From: CAYFUR01 sp964346275
GTDB taxonomy: Bacteria > Sumerlaeota > Sumerlaeia > SLMS01
Length of the DNA: 39,297 bases
Direction of reading: 5' to 3'
Assembly (NCBI GenBank): GCA_964346275.1
Contig: CAYFUR010000025.1
Coordinates: 1 to 39,297, forward strand
Program-made: the position numbers and the translations under genes
The notes under the pieces: model-generated
Database searches by the model: none
What the model was told of the DNA's origin: nothing
Seen by the model: the letters and a program-made list of their open reading frames with translations, nothing else
Shown: in pieces, positions 16,050 to 23,258 of the stretch
Layout: every line of letters begins with the position of its first letter
How positions within the stretch are numbered: the stretch's first letter is position 1

Positions 16050-16715
16050 TTACTCAGCGGGGGCCGATTGAGCCGGTTCCGACTTCTCCGCGGGTTCATA
16101 GCCCTCCGTCAGGAGCATCCTCAGCTTTTCCCCCACAGCGCGCTTGTCCTCCGTCAGAATGAGAGGAACCCCGGTCTCCTCCTCCAGCTCGGTAAAGAAG
16201 CCATCCTCATTTCCACCCTTCCAAGCGACGAACACCGTGGAGTTCTCAAACACCAGTTTATTAAAGCCATCGGACAACTCGCCCCGGCGCGGAAGGCCGC
16301 CGATATGCACCCCGATCACGGGAATGACCTGTTCCCCGGCCGTTTTCAGCAGCGCCCGCGCGCGCTCATGCTCCTCGTCCGAATTGAGCCCCGCCGCGCC
16401 AAGGCCCTTGCTGCTCGCCCCAACGCCGATAATCAGCGTCTTCATACCTTCCAGCTTTTCCGCCGCCGCCGTGCTCTCCGAGGTGAATTCGAAATCTCCC
16501 GCGCGTTTCAACAGCGCCTCCACGAGCCGACTGCTGTTCCCCTGCCCCACATCGGTGATCAACAGGGGGGTCTCAAAGGAAACATGGCCGCTCTCCTCCG
16601 CGGACCCGGCCATCTCCGGCTCCGCTGCCTTTTGTTCCTGGGCCATGCCGGCAACTCCGGAAAGAGACAGCCCGCATACCGCAAAGGCCGTAAGAAAAAA
16701 TCGTTTCGCTTTCAT
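16050..16715 (-). CDS. DUF6305 family secreted protein
   Basis: A 221-residue exported protein with leader around FFLTAFAVCGLSLSGVAGMAQ. The mature domain has the features I associate with DUF6305: DVGQGNSSRLVEALLKRAG at the start, TLIIGVGASSKGLGAAGL in the middle, and VIGVHIGGLPRRGELSDGFN later, with a Rossmann-like alternation of strands and helices. The C-terminus is a low-complexity Pro/Ala/Glu tail. The start at 16715 is chosen for the AAAGGA motif about 7 bases upstream; ATGs further up lack one. As first gene before ggt2 and the permease, it may be the solute-binding or accessory part of the uptake route. Function is not known. Confidence 0.72.
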   Translation of the reverse strand: MKAKRFFLTAFAVCGLSLSGVAGMAQEQKAAEPEMAGSAEESGHVSFETPLLITDVGQGNSSRLVEALLKRAGDFEFTSESTAAAEKLEGMKTLIIGVGASSKGLGAAGLNSDEEHERARALLKTAGEQVIPVIGVHIGGLPRRGELSDGFNKLVFENSTVFVAWKGGNEDGFFTELEEETGVPLILTEDKRAVGEKLRMLLTEGYEPAEKSEPAQSAPAE

Positions 16716-16747
16716 TTGTTTCATCCTTTTTTTTCGTCTCTTTGAAA

Positions 16748-16776
16748 TCAAAAACACACAAATTTGCGCTGGTCAA
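16748..16776 (-). promoter_or_regulatory. Promoter candidate for the DUF6305-ggt-permease operon
   Basis: TTGACC (16776-16771) is followed after 17 bases by TTTTGA (16753-16748), 33 bases before the start at 16715. The end of the spacer carries TTGTGTGT (ACACACAA on plus, 16754-16761). Confidence 0.45.
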
Positions 16777-16798
16777 GAGCGAAACGGGGCCCCGCCTC

Positions 16799-19700
16799 CT
16801 AAAGAATCTGCCAGAAATCCAGCCCCGTCGTCCCTCCCGTCTCGTTAAACAAATCGGTTATCTCCCCTGGCGACAGGGCAGTATTGTGGATTCGGAAGGT
16901 GTCCAGAAAGCCTGTTTCTCCCGGGTTCTCTCCGAGAAAGCGCCCTGGCTCGCGGTCGCTCCTCCCGCCCAGCACGATGGCGGTTTCCGGGTCGAAACTT
17001 CTCAACGCCACATTGGCCAGGGACCCTTCTTCCGCTCCGTCCACGTAGATGGTGGCTCCCTCCGTCTGGGAGTATGTTAGAGTCAGGAAATGCCACTCAT
17101 CGTCGTTCAACCCGGAAGGTCCGGCGTAAGACCAGTGGGTGCCATCGGCGACCGTAAGGCGGATCCGGAGTTCTCCCGTGTCCCGGAAAAGATAGGCATG
17201 CAGACTGTCTGGCAGGGAGACCTCGCCGTCCCGCCCGATTGATCCATGGCTGAACAAATACTGATCCCCTCCGCCCCCCTCGGCATTGACACGGAACCAG
17301 AGCGACAGGGTGAATTCCGTGTCCGGACCGTCATAGCGATAATCGGGGATCTCCGCGTGGCCCGCTCCTTCAAGGGAGAGGGCGGCATCGGGCGTGGAGA
17401 AGCGATCTTCCGCCGGCGCGGCAGCGCCCGACAGCGCTCCCGGCTGCTGGCCTGTGGCGGAGGCAGCATCGCCGTCCAGGGGAAACTCGGAAACCAGCGA
17501 GCCGTCCTCCTTGGGGACAGCGGCGGCGCCGGGAAACTCGCCGATCAACGTGTTATAAGTTTCAATAACGAAATCCCAGTTGCTCGACGGCGCGCCGCGC
17601 ACGTCGGGATCCTGTTCCATGTGGATGAATCGCTCTGGTGAAACCACAAAGCCCGGCAGCCCGCACGGGTTGGCGGCACCGTTCGAATAGCGCCCCTGGG
17701 TGTTCGTGCTGCCCGATAGCGCGGGACTCTCCCCGGGCTCCTGGTGGCTGACTGCATAGCGTGGATCGCTATTGAGAAGAACATTCATCAAATCGGCGAT
17801 ATCGCGCGAGAGCGATGAGCCGGGGATCTCCGTGCCTGTTCCATTGCTGATCACCACATCGGAGGGATCGCTCGATTCCGCCATGCCATGGACAGACACG
17901 CTGACCGCATGCTTGTGGAAATTGTGAAGGACATTGTGCGCCATCTGGAAATACGAATCGGCGTTGTGCGCCATGTCCGACAGCCGATACGGATCCCCGT
18001 TCGATTGTGTCCCATCGCATGGCGTCAGCAGCGGGCTGTTATTGCGGTGTGTCCCCGATTGCATGAAGGCCAGGGCGTCCGTGCCGAGAGCCACGTCGAT
18101 CGCCTCGACGCGCGTGCCGTCAAACAGCGGATGAGGGCTTTCCATAACGACTTTTCGCCCCGGCGAAAGATCAAACCAGTAGAATCCGCGCCATCCTCCA
18201 GCACCCGGCGCGCTCTCCTCCAGCGTGGCATAGAAGCCCTCCCCCGCCGTATCCTCGTAAAAGACCAGGTCGTAGCTGATCAATGCGGCCAGATTGGAAG
18301 CCGCCTGCAGTTCCCCTTCCAGAACATTGAGCACTGCGGCGCTGAAAACCAGCAGATCGTCTGAATTCGGCTGGGAATACTTATCCGCCGAGCCGGAAGA
18401 AGGGACGTCGATCCCCTCGCAATAGCTCTGGAAGTCCCCGCTGTCCGTGCGCATGGGAACGGAAGCAAGCGGGGCGAAATTCCCCGCGCCGGAGAGAGCC
18501 CCGTCCAAGGGGCCAAGGAATTCCAACTCCACGTTTGTCACTCGCAAATATGCAGGATGCGCGGGATCCAAGCTGATAAAGTCCGGGGAAAGAGAGGCCA
18601 CCCCAGCCCCTGCCTCCTGCGGGTCAGCGCCGAGAATCCCATCCTCAGCCTCGCCGTTTTCGCGCTGCCACATGGCATTCAAAGACGTCGGCCCGTGGGA
18701 GGTATCGATACACACGCCGTCCGCACTGATCGCGTGTCCTCCATCCACCTGGCCCAGGTTCCGCGGGCCAATGACGCCTTCGCCCCCGTCTCCGGCGATG
18801 ATGCAGTTCTCCAGCTCAAGCGGCGCGGAAACACGGAATGGGCCGTCCAATGGGGAAGCACCCTCCCGGACAGAGTTTCCCGCCAGGGTTACGTTCTTCC
18901 AGACATTCGTTTCCGGACCGTTGTATTGACAACGCACAGCCGCGTCCTGTCTCCCAAGGCTGTTTCGCGTCACGGCCACGAAATCCATCTGGCTGACGGC
19001 CCGCGTGGTCGACGAGTTCGAAAAGATCCCTCCTCCTTCGCAACCATGCACCACGATCGGATCGGCCGCCGTCCCGAGAAACGTGGCTGCCGTATCTTCC
19101 GCGCTGACAAATTGAAGCCCATGGCCGACGGAATAGCTGAACACGCACCCCTGTTCGATGGAGACCGAGCCTTGATCCAAAAAGAAGCGCACAAGGCTGC
19201 CTGCCCCGCCGCTCGCGCTGGCCATGACCGTTTGGCGAAGAACCACGGAAGGCGCCGCACCGGCTGGGGTGCTGTTGAAATCGAGCACGTCGCCGCCGAA
19301 ACGCAGCTCTGTCCCATCCGGTGCCGTGGTTCCATCGACAGAGTAAGGCTGGTTCGATCCGTCATTTGCTGTGATCAGCACGTCCTCTAAAACGGCGTCG
19401 TATGCCTCGCCGGGATCACCCGAGAACTCGTCAAAGGTAATACAGCCATCGGGCTGGGATCCCACCGCGGGCATGATAATCAGACCTCGAAGAACACAGA
19501 GGTCATCGCTGTCGAAACGAATCATAAAATTGTTTGCGTTGGCGTTTGCATCCGCCGCGCTGGCAGTGATTCGGGGGCGCAAAGGGCCCGTCGATTCGAT
19601 CGTTACGCCGAACCCGTCGATACTCAGCGCCTCCTGGTAAAGCGAGTCATCGAGGATCTGCACAACATTGTTTCCCGTGTCCCCGTCATCCAGCCCGCCG

Positions 19701-19867
19701 CCGGGCCCAAGGGCCTCCAGCGCCTCCTGGATCACCGAATAATCCGCTGGCGATGTTTTCGAAACCGTAACAGTCTGGGCACCCGCCAGCCCCCCAGAGC
19801 CCAGGAAGCCCAGAGAGGCCAGGAGAAAAACAGCCTTCCGCAGGCGAACAGGCCCGAACCCAGCCAT
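16799..19867 (-). CDS. Large secreted protein: parallel beta-helix, His-rich hydrolase-like domain, LamG domain
   Basis: A 1022-residue protein starting at an ATG with GGAGAGG five bases upstream, and a leader around FLLASLGFLGSGGLAGAQ. Residues about 30-440 read as a right-handed beta-helix (pectate-lyase-like). Residues about 570-760 hold conserved-looking blocks ESPHPLFDG, QSGTHRNN, SDMAHNADSYFQMAH, VSVHGMAES and VVISNGTG: His/Asp-rich, resembling a metal-dependent hydrolase I cannot name. Residues about 815-1012 form a LamG/concanavalin-like jelly roll (FTLSLWFRVN, DDEWHFLTLTYSQ, ATIYVDG, LDTFRIHNTALSPGEI). It is probably surface-exposed and binds or cuts polysaccharide or another polymer. 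It follows the VOC gene by 31 bases and may share its promoter. Confidence 0.8.
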   Translation of the reverse strand: MAGFGPVRLRKAVFLLASLGFLGSGGLAGAQTVTVSKTSPADYSVIQEALEALGPGGGLDDGDTGNNVVQILDDSLYQEALSIDGFGVTIESTGPLRPRITASAADANANANNFMIRFDSDDLCVLRGLIIMPAVGSQPDGCITFDEFSGDPGEAYDAVLEDVLITANDGSNQPYSVDGTTAPDGTELRFGGDVLDFNSTPAGAAPSVVLRQTVMASASGGAGSLVRFFLDQGSVSIEQGCVFSYSVGHGLQFVSAEDTAATFLGTAADPIVVHGCEGGGIFSNSSTTRAVSQMDFVAVTRNSLGRQDAAVRCQYNGPETNVWKNVTLAGNSVREGASPLDGPFRVSAPLELENCIIAGDGGEGVIGPRNLGQVDGGHAISADGVCIDTSHGPTSLNAMWQRENGEAEDGILGADPQEAGAGVASLSPDFISLDPAHPAYLRVTNVELEFLGPLDGALSGAGNFAPLASVPMRTDSGDFQSYCEGIDVPSSGSADKYSQPNSDDLLVFSAAVLNVLEGELQAASNLAALISYDLVFYEDTAGEGFYATLEESAPGAGGWRGFYWFDLSPGRKVVMESPHPLFDGTRVEAIDVALGTDALAFMQSGTHRNNSPLLTPCDGTQSNGDPYRLSDMAHNADSYFQMAHNVLHNFHKHAVSVSVHGMAESSDPSDVVISNGTGTEIPGSSLSRDIADLMNVLLNSDPRYAVSHQEPGESPALSGSTNTQGRYSNGAANPCGLPGFVVSPERFIHMEQDPDVRGAPSSNWDFVIETYNTLIGEFPGAAAVPKEDGSLVSEFPLDGDAASATGQQPGALSGAAAPAEDRFSTPDAALSLEGAGHAEIPDYRYDGPDTEFTLSLWFRVNAEGGGGDQYLFSHGSIGRDGEVSLPDSLHAYLFRDTGELRIRLTVADGTHWSYAGPSGLNDDEWHFLTLTYSQTEGATIYVDGAEEGSLANVALRSFDPETAIVLGGRSDREPGRFLGENPGETGFLDTFRIHNTALSPGEITDLFNETGGTTGLDFWQIL

Positions 19868-19898
19868 CAACGCCTCTCCATTCAAATTCGAAATCAGG

Positions 19899-20321
19899 TC
19901 AATCGGTCGCAAAGAGCATCCTGTCCTTGGCCAATGCCTTAAATTCCAGAGCGTTGCCACAGGGACCAGTAAAGAACATCCTCGCCTGCTCGCCCGGCTC
20001 GCCCCGGAATCGCACACGGGGAGCAATCAAGGACTCGACCCTGGCCGCCTCCAACCGCTCGGCCATCGCCCGCCAGTCGGCCATTTCCATCACCACGCCA
20101 AAATGGCTGGAAGGAACGGCATCGCCATCGACAGGATTGCATTTCGCCGCACCCGCGTGATCTTCCACGAGATGAACCGTTACCTGGTGGCCGAGGAAGT
20201 TGAAATCGATCCATCGTTCCGACTCCCGGCCCACCGAACAACCCACCACCTCGGTGTCAAAACGGCGGGCGGCCGACAGGTCATTGACAGGCAAAGCCAG
20301 GTGAAACGGGCGCAAGGGCAT
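19899..20321 (-). CDS. VOC (glyoxalase/bleomycin-resistance fold) protein
   Basis: A 140-residue cytoplasmic protein of the vicinal oxygen chelate fold. Likely metal-binding positions come from FHLALPV near the N-terminus, VTVHLVEDH near 50, SHFGVVM near 75 and ALEFKAL near the C-terminus, the usual two beta-alpha-beta-beta-beta modules. The ATG at 20321 has GGGAG 8 bases upstream; the frame extends further upstream without a site. Substrate cannot be predicted: glyoxalase, epimerase and dioxygenase activities all use this fold. It is transcribed toward the large beta-helix gene, 31 bases away. Confidence 0.85.
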   Translation of the reverse strand: MPLRPFHLALPVNDLSAARRFDTEVVGCSVGRESERWIDFNFLGHQVTVHLVEDHAGAAKCNPVDGDAVPSSHFGVVMEMADWRAMAERLEAARVESLIAPRVRFRGEPGEQARMFFTGPCGNALEFKALAKDRMLFATD

Positions 20322-20351
20322 GAGCAAGGCTCCCAGGATGACGTGTTTAAA

Positions 20352-20380
20352 AGTAAAAACACACAATTATTGGTTGTCAA
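20352..20380 (-). promoter_or_regulatory. Promoter for the VOC and beta-helix genes
   Basis: TTGACA (20380-20375) and TTTACT (20357-20352) with a 17-base spacer, 31 bases before the VOC start. The spacer ends in TTGTGTGT (ACACACAA on plus, 20358-20365). The surrounding 250 bases between the divergent VOC and carboxypeptidase genes are AT-rich. Confidence 0.6.
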
Positions 20381-20573
20381 TCCTAAGTTTTGCTTGGTAA
20401 AATTGGAAATCGCATGCAATTTATCGCTGAATAAACGGAACTTATGGCCAACCTCTCATCCAGACGCCCCTTATAACGGGGCCATCGAAGCGTGTCTTTC
20501 TTTTCCTTGACGCAACAATGCATCTCAAAAGCAATCGATGGCGATACGCAACTCCGGATAATACATCCCTCTT

Positions 20574-21836
20574 ATGACAAATCCTCGCCTGCCTGCCGTC
20601 TCCCTCCTCATTCATCTGGTCTCAGTGTTCTTGCTGGCGGCTGTTCGCCTCGCGCCAGCATCAGGGCCCGCGCTTTCGATCGATGGCCTCGAAGGAAGCA
20701 ACGTGGATCAATGGAAGGTTCGCGGCGACGGCGTGATCGAATTCACCGTTCGCCGGGACTCCTCAACCCGCCATGTCTGGAGATGGTTTTACTTCCGCGT
20801 GGAAAACCCCGGAGCCGAAACGCTCACTTTCGAAATCCCCGATGCGCGCGCCGCCAGTGCCAGCAGCGGCTGGCGCTTCGGGCTCCCCATGGCCAGCACC
20901 GATGGGGGCAAGACGTGGCACCGGACCGCCGAGGCCAGTTATCGCCACGGTGTCTATCGCTTCCAAGTCGAACCCGCCGAAGGCCGCTCCCTCCTCGTCG
21001 CCCTCGCCCCTCCCTATCACTATGCTCGCTATCTCGGCCTTGTGGATCGAATCAGCGGCCATCCCCGCGTCGCTTCAAGCCGGGTGCTCACCCATTCCCT
21101 GCGAAACCGTCCCGTCCACCATCTTGTGATCCGGGAACCGGGCCAGGGCCCGCTTCCCGCCGTCTGGGTCATTGCCCGCCAGCATCCCGCGGAAACCGCC
21201 GGATCATGGAAGATGGAAGGCCTCATCGAATGGCTCCTCTCCGACGACCCCGCCACCGCCGTCCTTCTCGGCAAGATGGAGTTCCACCTTGTCCCCTTCA
21301 TGAATCCCGATGGCGTCGTCATGGGCAACTATCGGCGCAACGCCGCCGGCCTCAATCTCAACCGCGAATGGAACTCCGGCGCGAACAAGAATGCGCCCAC
21401 CGTCGAGGCCGTGAAGGACCTGATGAGAAAACAGCACAAGGAGGGAAGGGAATTCATCGGCTTCTTCGACCTGCACGCGATCTCGTCCCAAGCTAAAAAC
21501 TTCATGTATTACACGGAAGATCTCCTCGTCCGCGAAGAGTACGACCGGCAACTGGACCAGTTCCTCACCACCTTCGGCCAGTTGAACCCCCTCTTCACAA
21601 AAGCCGGATCGGAAAGCACCTATCCCGGCAAGGAAGGAATTGCAAAGGACTGGGCCCATAGCGAGTTTTTCATCCCCTCCTATACATTCGAATCCAGCTA
21701 TCAACACGTTGACTACGGCCCTTCCAGAGGGAAATACCTCGCCATCGAGGATTACAAAGAACTGGGGCGAGACCTCGGCCGCACCATCCTCCGTATATAC
21801 GCGCCCTCCCCCACCACCAGCGCCGTCGGAGAGTGA
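20574..21836 (+). CDS. Secreted M14D carboxypeptidase, cytosolic carboxypeptidase (CCP/Nna1)-like
   Basis: A 420-residue zinc carboxypeptidase with a signal peptide (hydrophobic core 9-26). Residues about 35-155 are the beta-sandwich domain that precedes the catalytic domain in CCPs (WFYFRVENP, GVYRFQVEP). The catalytic domain has HPAE (His204, Glu207), FMNPDGVVMGNYRRN, LNLNREW, FFDLHA (His301) and the catalytic Glu in TFESSY (Glu373). NPDGV-x-GN-x-R followed by LNREW is the hallmark of the Nna1/CCP subfamily, whose studied members remove glutamates from C-terminal or gamma-linked polyglutamate. Here the enzyme is exported, unlike eukaryotic CCPs. With poly-gamma-glutamate genes nearby, trimming glutamate chains in the envelope is a reasonable hypothesis. 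No strong ribosome binding site was seen. Confidence 0.85.
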   Translation: MTNPRLPAVSLLIHLVSVFLLAAVRLAPASGPALSIDGLEGSNVDQWKVRGDGVIEFTVRRDSSTRHVWRWFYFRVENPGAETLTFEIPDARAASASSGWRFGLPMASTDGGKTWHRTAEASYRHGVYRFQVEPAEGRSLLVALAPPYHYARYLGLVDRISGHPRVASSRVLTHSLRNRPVHHLVIREPGQGPLPAVWVIARQHPAETAGSWKMEGLIEWLLSDDPATAVLLGKMEFHLVPFMNPDGVVMGNYRRNAAGLNLNREWNSGANKNAPTVEAVKDLMRKQHKEGREFIGFFDLHAISSQAKNFMYYTEDLLVREEYDRQLDQFLTTFGQLNPLFTKAGSESTYPGKEGIAKDWAHSEFFIPSYTFESSYQHVDYGPSRGKYLAIEDYKELGRDLGRTILRIYAPSPTTSAVGE

Positions 21837-22160
21837 CCGCCGAACCGCCCGCCAGCCGTCTTCCAGCGGCAAAAAAGCCGATGCATGGCAAGACACTCAT
21901 GGCACTCATGGGCGTGACACTGGAGGCCTCTGCCTCCGCCCCACTGGCCGAAGGCAAAGGGGAACGAGGAGCACCCGGCGGAAGTGCTGGAATGGCTGAA
22001 GGAAAACGCGTAGGCGCGAGAGCAAACTGATGGAAAACGGCGGGGCACACCGCGACCGATGTCGTGGCAATGGCAATCATCGCTTCAGTGATCGTTCATC
22101 AAGATACGCCTGTTGCGTGGCTGGATTAAGCCTGGGAGCCATCAAGAAAGGTCCGGTCCT
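21837..22160. other. Gene-free stretch with a gene-tail remnant (324 bases)
   Basis: No complete gene is visible between the carboxypeptidase and the GIY-YIG gene. It contains the 23-codon tail remnant at 21942-22013, preceded by a degraded stretch. Confidence 0.55.
21942..22013 (+). pseudogene. Remnant of a gene tail, paralogous to the fragment at 2-88
   Basis: These 72 bases encode HWPKAKGNEEHPAEVLEWLK plus a short end and TAG. The match to 22-88 is strong in protein and DNA. An in-frame TGA at 21915-21917 lies nine codons upstream, and similarity to the first copy stops just before the shared segment, so only the last part of the gene survives. The parent family is not recognised. Confidence 0.5.
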
Positions 22161-22904
22161 TTATTCGACGTGGGCATAGAAGATCGGATTCTGTGATCCC
22201 GGCGTGATATAGTGCTTTACTGACCGGAAGAGATATTTGTTTCGAACGTCAGGGTCGGCAAGGCGGCCCACGAATTCCCAACGGCTAGCTAGCCTTTCGG
22301 GCTGCCGTTTTCCCTCCGGGTGGAAGGTTGCACCGCAGGGGAACCATCCGGCAATTTCGTAGACCTCGCGCACCACGCCTTCGAAAACGGCCATGGCGTA
22401 ATTCACTCTCTCTCGCTTTTTTCCAATTATCCAGCACCTTCTCGTTGCATCGTATAGCTCCTGCGGAGTCATCGTGTGCCGGAATTTTTTGCTGATCCTG
22501 ATAAGGATAGCAGGGTGTGTAATGTCAACCGGCACGGGGTCGTATTCGGCGTTTATCTGCTCTAACCTCATCCGCCCAAACGCTTTGCTTTGATAGCCAG
22601 ACACAAGGTTGGTGAGGTTTTCCTTTCCCAGCAGATCGATGACTGCCGCCTCCACCTTGAGAGCTGTTTGCTCGTCTGCAAGCCCGTGGACGAGGATCTC
22701 GATTCTTGGCTGATGACCTTCGCGGCGGATGGAAGCTATACGCGCGACCTTCGCCGACTCTCGCCTGGCCTTCAAATGAGTGAAGGCCCGATTGCCAATG
22801 CCTTTGCCGACATAGAAGACCTCTTCATTCCGAGGGTCGATATAGAGATAGACATAATGCCCGAGCTTTCTGGCAACGGCGGGTGCGAAGTGGTCGATGC
22901 TCAT
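22161..22904 (-). CDS. LEM-3-like GIY-YIG nuclease domain protein
   Basis: A 247-residue protein. The N-terminal 100 residues carry a GIY-YIG variant: HYVYLYIDP followed by VFYVGKGIGNRAFTHL, a conserved Arg in that helix, and ALKVEAAVIDLLGKENLTNL with the acidic residue expected for metal binding. This fits the LEM-3-like branch (COG3680 type). The C-terminal half (ILIRISKKFRHTMTPQELYDATRRCW, then EIAGWFP and RWEFVGRLADPDVRNKY) is a separate domain with the look of a modified-base or nucleotide-binding module; I cannot name it. Bacterial members are uncharacterised; DNA repair or defence are both plausible. It is alone on its strand, divergent from the giant gene. Confidence 0.82.
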   Translation of the reverse strand: MSIDHFAPAVARKLGHYVYLYIDPRNEEVFYVGKGIGNRAFTHLKARRESAKVARIASIRREGHQPRIEILVHGLADEQTALKVEAAVIDLLGKENLTNLVSGYQSKAFGRMRLEQINAEYDPVPVDITHPAILIRISKKFRHTMTPQELYDATRRCWIIGKKRERVNYAMAVFEGVVREVYEIAGWFPCGATFHPEGKRQPERLASRWEFVGRLADPDVRNKYLFRSVKHYITPGSQNPIFYAHVE

Positions 22905-23258
22905 CGATTACTTTCCTGAGAAGAATTCGAACCGCTGCGGAATAGAGGCCTGAAAACCACGTGATGACCCATCCATCGCGGCAGCTTGTCCAAGGTCAAC
23001 GAGAACCGCAGGAGGGACTCGCGAGTTTCTTCTCTCCATGGTTGCCCGGGAACATCGCCGGACATTTCCCGGCTGTTTGCCTAAAGAAAATCGCACTTCA
23101 CCTCAATTCGATCCTCCCTCGGCCCGTCGCAAAGCATCCGGAAAAACAACTTCTTGCCACCGCCTTACAACTTGACGCGTCGAAATCAGAATCAGTAAAT
23201 TCCCTTAATTTTAAAAATCACCACTCCTTCAACACCCTGTCCAGGGATCGAGGTGAAT
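22905..23258. other. Intergenic region upstream of the giant gene (354 bases)
   Basis: It separates the divergent GIY-YIG and giant genes. Apart from the promoter candidate at 23172-23201 and a ribosome binding site (GAGG, 5 bases before ATG 23259), nothing was recognised. A TTCGAA-containing stretch near 22925 resembles a tRNA T-loop but has no pairing stem. Confidence 0.6.
23172..23201 (+). promoter_or_regulatory. Promoter candidate for the giant secreted protein gene
   Basis: TTGACG (23172-23177) and TAAATT (23196-23201) with an 18-base spacer, 57 bases before ATG 23259, in an AT-rich stretch. Confidence 0.5.

Noticed and set aside
22915..22945. tRNA-like T-loop (TTCGAA context) on the minus strand
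   Set aside because: No pairing T-stem, acceptor stem or anticodon arm could be built around it.
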